Source of the DNA: Aegilops tauschii subsp. strangulata
Lineage: Eukaryota; Streptophyta; Magnoliopsida; Poales; Poaceae
Length of the DNA stretch: 64,000 bases
Direction of reading: 5' to 3'
Assembly (NCBI RefSeq): GCF_002575655.3
Contig: NC_053036.3
Location: forward strand, 160,866,627 to 160,930,626
Under the pieces are notes generated by a model. The model had not been told where the DNA came from, did no database searches, and saw only the letters and a program-made list of their open reading frames with translations. The translations under genes and the position numbers were made by a program. Each line of letters opens with the position of its first letter. Positions within the stretch are counted from its first letter, which is position 1. Below, in pieces: positions 58,070-64,000 of the stretch.

Positions 58070-58333
58070 GATCGCTAAAATCATGGTTCTTTCTCTTTTT
58101 GCAATGATATCCCCGACTGCTCTTTGTATTTATGTGATACGGTTCGATATTCCTTACAATCTCTAGTCAGATGCTAACAATTTAGCACCGCCAGGATCAG
58201 GCCAAACCATGCCAAAAAAAGGATCAGGCCCTAAACGGATCGCTAAAATCACGGTTCTTTCTATTTTTGTAAACATCGTCCCAGCCAGTCTGTGATCCGA
58301 TATACCTTAAACAATCTTCAGTCTGTTTCCCGT
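58070..58333. repeat. direct duplication in the upstream region of the ESF1-like gene
   Basis: gatcgctaaaatca.ggttctttct begins at 58070 and again at 58238. Similarity continues about 95 bp through a cgatat.cctta.aatct segment. Divergence is substantial, so it is an old duplication. Confidence 0.7.
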
Positions 58334-58474
58334 CGCCTCAGGTCATTCGTTCTTATCGTCAATCAATCAAAAGAAAAAGAAAAAGAAAAAGGCTCTAAAA
58401 AAAGGCTACGTGTACTAACTAGTGCCTGGCCGGTCGAAGACGACACGTGCACATAGGTACGGTACATACGGTTA

Positions 58475-58983
58475 TTGGATAAAAAGACAGTGGTATCTCC
58501 AGCCGATCAGAGTTCTAGTTTTGGGGAAGATAAACTGGATCCGGTTACTTCAGTCCGGAGGACCAGGGAGACACTTGCACTTCTAGATGTTCCCCGGCGC
58601 CAAGTTTTTGTGTTACCAGGACATGGTTGGCGCCCCCCCGAGGCCGACCTCGTGAAGATCAACATTGATGCTGCTGTTCGGCGCGAGGACGGGAAAGGCG
58701 GAGGAGGCCAAGTTCCTTCCTTGGAGCTTGGAGCAAACCATACCCAGGTGTGACGGATCCTCTCATTGCGGAGGCGATGACAGTACGAGACGGTGTTATC
58801 TTCGCCAAGCTGAGGGGCTTTACGAGCGTCGTCCTCGAGACGGATTGTTTGGAGGTTGTAAACCTCTGGACCAATCGCCACGACTCGCGCGCAGTTGTGG
58901 CACCAATCTTAGTAGAAATTGGAGAGCTAGCTAGCACTTTTATCACTTTTGTAATTGAACATGTATCCAGGTCAGCGAACGGT
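58475..58983 (+). pseudogene. LINE-derived RNase H (RVT_3) fragment
   Basis: The frame has GWRPPEADLVKINIDAAV, the start of the RVT_3-type RNase H found at the end of plant LINE ORF2. A frame change near 58740 leads to DPLIAEAMTVRDGVIFAK, VVLETDCLEVVNLW and FVIEHVSRSANG. The fragment ends at 58983 where the Fatima-like LTR is inserted. The remainder presumably lies beyond that element outside the window. Confidence 0.8.
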
Positions 58984-59453
58984 TGAGGGAGTCCTGGATT
59001 AGGGGGTCCTCGGACAGCCAGACTATATCCTTTGGCCGGACTGTTGGACTATGAAAATACAAGATTGAAGACTTCGTCCCGTGTTCGGATGGGACTCTCC
59101 TTGGCGTGGGAGACAAGCTTGGCGATTCGGATATGTAGATCTCCTCCCTTGTAACCGACTCTTTGTAACCCTAGTCCCCTCCGGTGTCTATATAAACCGG
59201 ACGGGTTAGTCCGTAGGACAACAACAATCATACCATAGTTTAGCTTCTAGGGTTTAGCCTCTACGATCTCGTGGTAGATCAACTCTTATAATACTCATAT
59301 CATCAAGATCAATCAAGCAGGAAGTAGGGTATTACCTCCATCGAGAGGGCCCGAACCTGGGTAAACATCGTGTCCCCCGCCTCCTGTGACCATCCGCCTT
59401 GGACGCACAGTTCGGGACCCCCTACCCGAGATCCGCCGGTTTTGACACCGATA
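58984..59453 (+). repeat. 5' LTR of the Fatima-like element (470 bp)
   Basis: It begins TGAGGGAGTCCTGG and ends TTTTGACACCGATA, with the expected terminal CA mutated to TA. A TATA box TATATAAA is at 59189-59196. The sequence after it, TTGGTGCTTTCATTGAGAG, is the likely primer-binding region. Confidence 0.87.
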
Positions 59454-59500
59454 TTGGTGCTTTCATTGAGAGTTCCACTGTGCCGTCACCATAAGGCTTG

Positions 59501-62500
59501 ATGGCTCCTTCGATCATCGGCAACGATGCGATCCAGGGTGAGGTTTTCCTCCCCGGACAGATCTTCGTATTCGGCGGCTTCGTACTGCGGGCCAACTCGC
59601 TTGGCCATCTGGAGCAGATCGAAAGCTACGCCCCTGGCCGTCAGGTCAGGTTTGGAAGCTTAAACTATACTGCCGATATCAGTGGAGACTTGATCTTCGA
59701 CGGATTCAAGCCCATGTCAGGTGCGCCGCACAGTCACGACGGGCATGACTTAGCTCTGCCGACGGACAGTGTTCGGGAGATCCCAACTGCAGTTACTCCG
59801 GCTTTCAATCCGGAACAGATTGCGCCGTCCGAGGACGGGTGGATGGACCCCGCCACGGAGGCCGCACACTCAGCGGCGATAGAGCCGAATACTGACTTCA
59901 CCTCCTACGAGACCTGTGTCGCCGGATCCTCGGATTCGTCCCCGGCCACAGGCCCCGAACCGCCTGCGTCCATGCCTATCGAATTTGATTGGGCGCCGAT
60001 CATGGAGTTTACCTCCACGGATATCTTTCAGCACTCGCCCTTGGGCGATGTGCTAAATTCATTAAGGTCTCTCTCCTTGTCAGGAGGCCCTTGGCCGAAC
60101 TATGTCCGGCTCGAACGGGAAGCGGACGACGAAGAAATTCGTTCCCCACCCACCACCTACTTAATAGCCACTGTTGGCGATTTAACCGACATGCTCGATT
60201 TCGACTCCGAAGACATCGACGGTATGGAAGACGATGCAGGAGAGGAACAGGAACCACCGCCCACAGGGCGCTGGACAGCCACTTCATCACACGATATATA
60301 TATGGTGGATACACCCAAAGAGAACAATGATGAGGAACGGAAGGATGCAGCGAAGGATAGCTCCCTCGAGAAGCAACCAAAGCGACGGCGTAGGCGCCGC
60401 TCCAAATCCCGCCTCGGCAAAAACAGCGATAACAGCGCAAGAAAAAATAATACACCGGTCGACTCCATAGGAAACGACGACCACATGGACCCAGCGATAG
60501 AGCAGGACGAGCCAGTAGACGGCGAACATAGCACGGAGCCGCTGTCCGATCACGGCGACGCCGAGGATAAAGCTAGTCAACCTGTCTCCGGAGAGGAGAA
60601 CAGTCCGGACGACGACGCACGCATCATCCCGGAAAGGCACTTGGAGCAAGAGAACCTCCATAGAAGGCTTCTTGCCACTGTGAGGAGTCTAAAGAAGCAG
60701 AAGCAAAGGCTTAAGGCCGCGCAAAATACACTCAACAGTAGATGGAACAAAGTGCTCGACACGGCAGAAAAATACGGTGGCAGTCGCCACACAAAGAGCT
60801 ATCCAAAGCGCAAGCTGCTGCCTGAATTCGATGATGAGGCTTTAGAGCCCACACAGCCAAAAAATAAAGCGGCCAATCAGCCGGATCGACCACCCCGTGG
60901 CCGCGATAGGGCGGCTAACGATGTCGATATGACCAGGTCCATCTACAGATCTAGGAAGCGCGCTCCGGCACAGAATCAAAACAGAACACTACAACCGTCA
61001 GAACGTCATGACACGTCCAAGTACACGGGTGCTGTGCACCCCCTGTGCTTCACCGATGAGGTGCTGGATCACGAATTCCCAGAGGGATTCAAACCCGTGA
61101 ACATAGAGGCATACGACGGAACGATAGACCCTGGGGTCTGGATTGAGGACTTTATACTTCATATCCATCTGGCTCGCGGAGATGATCTCCACGCCATCAA
61201 ATACTTGCCCCTCAAGTTGAAAGGACCAGCTCGGCATTGGCTGAAAAGCCTCCCCGAAAACTCAATTGGAAGTTGGGAAGAGCTTGAGGATGCTTTTAGG
61301 GCTAATTTCCAAGGGACCTATGTCCGACCTCCGGATGCAGACGATTTAAGTCATATAATTCAACAGCCCGGAGAGTCAGCCCGGAAGCTTTGGAATAGAT
61401 TTCTCACTAAGAAGAATCAAATCGTCGATTGCCCGGACGCCGAAGCTTTAGCAGCTTTTAAGCACAGTGCCCGGGACGAATGGCTCGCCAGACACCTCGG
61501 CCAAGAAAAACCGAGGAGAATGGCAGCCCTGACAAGCCTTATGACCCGCTTTTGCGCGGGCGAAGATAGTTGGCTGGCCCGTAGCGGCACCAGCGACCCA
61601 AGCACATCCGAGGTTAGGGATGGTAATGGAAAACCACGACGCAATAAAAGTAAGCGTCGAAACAATGAAGACATCCCAGACAACACGACGGTGAACGCCG
61701 GATTCAGGGGCTCACAACCCGGTCAACGGAAAAAGCCATTTAAAGGCAGCAGAGACGGACCGTCCAGCCTAAACAAGATTCTAGACAGATTATGTCAGAT
61801 TCATGGCACCTCCGACAAACCTGCGAATCACACCAACAGAGAATGCTGGGTTTTCAAGCAGGCCGGTAAGCTAAACGCCGAACACAAAGGGAGGGAGACA
61901 CCAAGTGAAGATGAGGATGAGCCTCGCCAGCAAAATACTGGGGGACAGAAAAAGTTCCCACCAGAGGTCAAAACAGTGAACACGATTCACGTGACGAAGA
62001 GGAGGAGCAAACACGCACTCCAAGACATATGCGCCGTAGAGCCCGTCACCCCCAAGTTCAACCCTTGGTCGACCTGCCCGATCACTTTCGATCGCAGGGA
62101 TAGCCCGACCAATGTCCGACACGGAGGATCGGCTGCCTTGGTGCTAGACCCAGTAATCAACGGATACCATCTCACCCGAGTCCTCATGGATGGCGGCAGT
62201 AGTCTTAATCTGATATATCAAGACACAGTCCGCAAAACAGTGAACACGAGAATTAGCCAAAGCAATACTACCTTTAAACGAGTAATACCAGGCCTAGAGG
62301 CCCGCTGCACGGGCTCTCTCGTACTAGAGGTTGTATTCGGTTCTCCCGACAACTTCCGAAGTGAAAAGTTAACCTTCGACACCGCTCCATTCCGAAGCGG
62401 CTATCAAGCACTACTCGGAAGAACGACCTTCGCTCGTTTTAATGCAGTACCGCATTATGCTTATCTTAAGCTCAAGATGCCCGGTCCACGCGGCATCATC

Positions 62501-62572
62501 ATAGTTAGAAGAAACACTAAGCGTTCCCTACGCGCGGAAGAATGTGCGGCGGCTTTAGCAGCCGAACACTAA
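59501..62572 (+). CDS. Gag-protease polyprotein of the Fatima-like element (1023 aa)
   Basis: Intact ORF from ATG at 59501. An acidic N-terminal half is followed by a very basic stretch (RRRRRSKSR, about residue 295). The retrotransposon Gag core is at about residues 530-640 (YDGTIDPGVWIEDF, LPLKLKGPARHWLKSLP). The zinc knuckle starts at residue 765 in the form CX2HX8HX4C. A retropepsin-like region has the active-site loop LMDGGSSLNLIY (Asp about 897) and ends with FNAVPHYAYLKLKMPGP (about 979). The active-site triplet is DGG rather than DTG or DSG. The ORF ends cleanly with no in-frame RT, so this element depends on another for reverse transcription or expresses pol separately beyond the window. 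Its intactness suggests a young insertion. Confidence 0.88.
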   Translation: MAPSIIGNDAIQGEVFLPGQIFVFGGFVLRANSLGHLEQIESYAPGRQVRFGSLNYTADISGDLIFDGFKPMSGAPHSHDGHDLALPTDSVREIPTAVTPAFNPEQIAPSEDGWMDPATEAAHSAAIEPNTDFTSYETCVAGSSDSSPATGPEPPASMPIEFDWAPIMEFTSTDIFQHSPLGDVLNSLRSLSLSGGPWPNYVRLEREADDEEIRSPPTTYLIATVGDLTDMLDFDSEDIDGMEDDAGEEQEPPPTGRWTATSSHDIYMVDTPKENNDEERKDAAKDSSLEKQPKRRRRRRSKSRLGKNSDNSARKNNTPVDSIGNDDHMDPAIEQDEPVDGEHSTEPLSDHGDAEDKASQPVSGEENSPDDDARIIPERHLEQENLHRRLLATVRSLKKQKQRLKAAQNTLNSRWNKVLDTAEKYGGSRHTKSYPKRKLLPEFDDEALEPTQPKNKAANQPDRPPRGRDRAANDVDMTRSIYRSRKRAPAQNQNRTLQPSERHDTSKYTGAVHPLCFTDEVLDHEFPEGFKPVNIEAYDGTIDPGVWIEDFILHIHLARGDDLHAIKYLPLKLKGPARHWLKSLPENSIGSWEELEDAFRANFQGTYVRPPDADDLSHIIQQPGESARKLWNRFLTKKNQIVDCPDAEALAAFKHSARDEWLARHLGQEKPRRMAALTSLMTRFCAGEDSWLARSGTSDPSTSEVRDGNGKPRRNKSKRRNNEDIPDNTTVNAGFRGSQPGQRKKPFKGSRDGPSSLNKILDRLCQIHGTSDKPANHTNRECWVFKQAGKLNAEHKGRETPSEDEDEPRQQNTGGQKKFPPEVKTVNTIHVTKRRSKHALQDICAVEPVTPKFNPWSTCPITFDRRDSPTNVRHGGSAALVLDPVINGYHLTRVLMDGGSSLNLIYQDTVRKTVNTRISQSNTTFKRVIPGLEARCTGSLVLEVVFGSPDNFRSEKLTFDTAPFRSGYQALLGRTTFARFNAVPHYAYLKLKMPGPRGIIIVRRNTKRSLRAEECAAALAAEH

Positions 62573-63764
62573 ATGGCCTCTCCAACTAGCATAAACGATC
62601 GGTCGTCAAGACCGCGGACACGGCTAGACGAGTCCGGCGCACCACTAGCTGTAACAGCTCAGATAAACCTGAGATTGGGTTGATGAATATACCCCCGTAG
62701 ACGGTGCTAGGGGCTTCCAGCATGTAAAAAAAAGTCTACAGTTCAGCTCGACCTTATTTTGAATTTTAATGGTTTATTAAGAATAACCAATTTTTCGCAC
62801 GACAAATTTCATCTAAGTTCTTCTCTTTTAACAGATGATAATCGTGCTACACCCTTCCAGGATACGGCACAACGGAGACACAGGCGCAGACGTGCAGCAG
62901 GGCCCCGCTCAAAGGTTTCTTTTTAGATTAAGACCCTGTGTAAACCATTCTTACTGTCTCTTGTTGCTTCACACCCTCCGGATACTCAACACAGCCGAGA
63001 GGGACGCTGGCGTTATTGGCATTTCGGCACGTCAGACTAATGCCCGTAGCTGGAAATTCAGGGTTCAAGGGCGTTACTCAGTCCGGTATATGTTGTAAAG
63101 ACCGAATACCTTAGGGAGTGTTCGGCGTCGCGAGTTTGGCCTTATATGCATTAGCTCCGAATCATGTCTTTGGTCAAATGTTGGGTTTGCCCGGCTCCCG
63201 TGTTTTGCTACTTTACGTTCCGCTCTATCGGCTAAGGTGGCACCGGGAGAACTACTGTGATTGTGCCCTGGTTCATCTGGACGAGCACCTCAGTAGAGAA
63301 AGCCGAAAACTGACTGTCATGATAAAGCGCGAGACTAGTCAACCACTCGATGGCTCATCGGAATCTTCGCGATTCCTCCACATTAATGAAGGACCGGTTT
63401 CCCGGTCATGTATGTACACGCACCGTATTCGGATAGACGCGGAAGTACTAGGGGCTATATAGTAGCCCCACCGCCAAACTCCTATGGCTAAGTGAAAGTG
63501 TTAAAGCAATATAGTCCGATTGCCTTGTTCGCCGCGCTATCACCTCCTTAATGGACCAAGACGTTGGATCAAGTGTGAATATGCGCTTTTTCGAACACCC
63601 CCGCATTATGTGCGTGGGGGCTGAAGCCGACGACTGCAAACTTTCAGGTTATATATACATACATAAACGGCCGCACAGGAGGCATCATACTACTTTCAAG
63701 CAAAAGTATAAACACAACCTTTATAATCATAATAGCATTGTTTTTACAATTGGGATACATGTCA
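62573..63764. other. non-coding internal region of the Fatima-like element
   Basis: No ORF with RT, RNase H or integrase motifs on either strand. A short poly-A-like run lies at 62728. Confidence 0.55.
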
Positions 63765-64000
63765 CTAGAACATGATACTCTTCGAGCACTGAGCCTCTAT
63801 TAAACGAGCGCCTTCTAGGACTTCTTCAAAATAGTGCTCGGCCGATACCCGGCCTACGGCCGAACTCTTGGTTGCAATAGCGGTGGCCTCCATCTCTGCC
63901 CAGTATGTCTTCACACGGGCAAGAGCCATCCGCGCACCCTCTATGCACGCTGACCTCTTCACAGCGTCGATATGCGGCACAGCACCAAGGAATCGTTGCA
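63765..64000 (-). CDS. antisense ORF of the Fatima-like element (partial)
   Basis: The minus-strand frame is open from the window edge to a stop at 63765: about 78 codons, with helical, Ala/Glu-rich sequence (SACIEGARMALARVKTYW, AEHYFEEVLEGARLIEAQC). It looks like the C-terminal end of a longer coiled-coil-type protein that starts beyond 64000. Antisense ORFs downstream of gag are known in several plant gypsy elements; the function is unknown. Confidence 0.55.
   Translation of the reverse strand, partial: QRFLGAVPHIDAVKRSACIEGARMALARVKTYWAEMEATAIATKSSAVGRVSAEHYFEEVLEGARLIEAQCSKSIMF

Larger units (their letters stand above)
58984..64000 (+). mobile_element. Fatima-like gypsy LTR retrotransposon, 3' part outside window
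   Basis: 5' LTR 58984-59453, primer-binding region from 59454, Gag-protease ORF 59501-62572, non-coding 62573-63764, antisense ORF 63765-64000. The LTR start TGAGGGAGTCCTGGATTAGG and the layout match my memory of the wheat Fatima family. No RT or integrase is found in the 1.4 kb after the ORF. Confidence 0.85.

Noticed and set aside
58475..58983. Host RNase H gene
   Set aside because: The frame is broken near 58740, lacks a complete domain and matches the C-terminal end of plant LINE ORF2.
60009..60661. Minus-strand ORFs inside the Gag-protease gene
   Set aside because: They are antisense shadows of the acidic and basic linkers of the plus-strand ORF.

Overview
This is gene-poor, transposon-rich plant nuclear DNA, most likely from a Triticeae grass (wheat, Aegilops or barley group). 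The evidence is several copies of an Angela/BARE1/WIS-type Ty1-copia element with ~1.7 kb LTRs, a Fatima-like gypsy element, a large CACTA transposon whose subterminal repeats are built on ACTAATGGCGCACC, Stowaway MITEs with CTCCCTCCGTTCC ends, and plant-type introns. Family names come from memory of Triticeae repeats; the structural calls (LTR ends, target-site duplications or TSDs, splice sites, motifs) were read directly from the bases.

Layout. 1-6023: the 3' part of a decayed Angela-like element (+). 6024-6886: truncated LTR-type repeat. 6887-14760: a small gene island with two minus-strand genes, a conserved 63-aa plant protein (two exons, 7703-8035) and a DUF868 protein (12794-13645). 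The island also holds a 5'-truncated LINE with a 10-bp TSD, two MITEs and a ~330-bp duplication. 14765-22840: old LTR-retrotransposon remnants, an Angela-type solo LTR with a perfect TSD, and GCAAC-rich minisatellite blocks.

22840-56880 is the most striking part. A minisatellite array is split by a tandem LTR-internal-LTR-internal-LTR retroelement (23535-56542, minus, Gag only, TSD ATGTT). A CACTA transposon (25541-48836, TSD ATA) sits in its left internal copy. An Angela-like element (25579-37081, TSD CACTA) sits 38 bp inside the CACTA end. A 2.7-kb solo LTR (26080-28800, TSD AGGGG) sits in one Angela LTR. Every layer has a readable TSD, and the CACTA has its empty site preserved in the sister internal copy (53138-53140), so the order of insertion is fixed. 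The CACTA carries a TNP2-type transposase pseudogene that lacks its centre, a five-exon TNPA/ORF2-type gene with a DUF8039-like segment and an Ulp1-like domain whose catalytic Cys position is Asp, and a small ORF joining an RNase-H1-type hybrid-binding domain to a C-terminal membrane segment.

57115-58983: a tRNA-like Pol III unit, a two-exon cysteine-rich secreted peptide gene of the ESF1/MEG type (57494-57933, minus) with a TATA box, and a LINE RNase H remnant. 58984-64000: the 5' half of a Fatima-like gypsy element with an intact ~1023-aa Gag-protease ORF, no reverse transcriptase in view, and an antisense ORF running off the window.

Only three ordinary host genes are supported: the 63-aa gene, DUF868 and the ESF1-like gene. 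Nearly all the rest is mobile DNA at different stages of decay. C-to-T nonsense changes at CpG-type codons are common, as expected for methylated, silenced elements.
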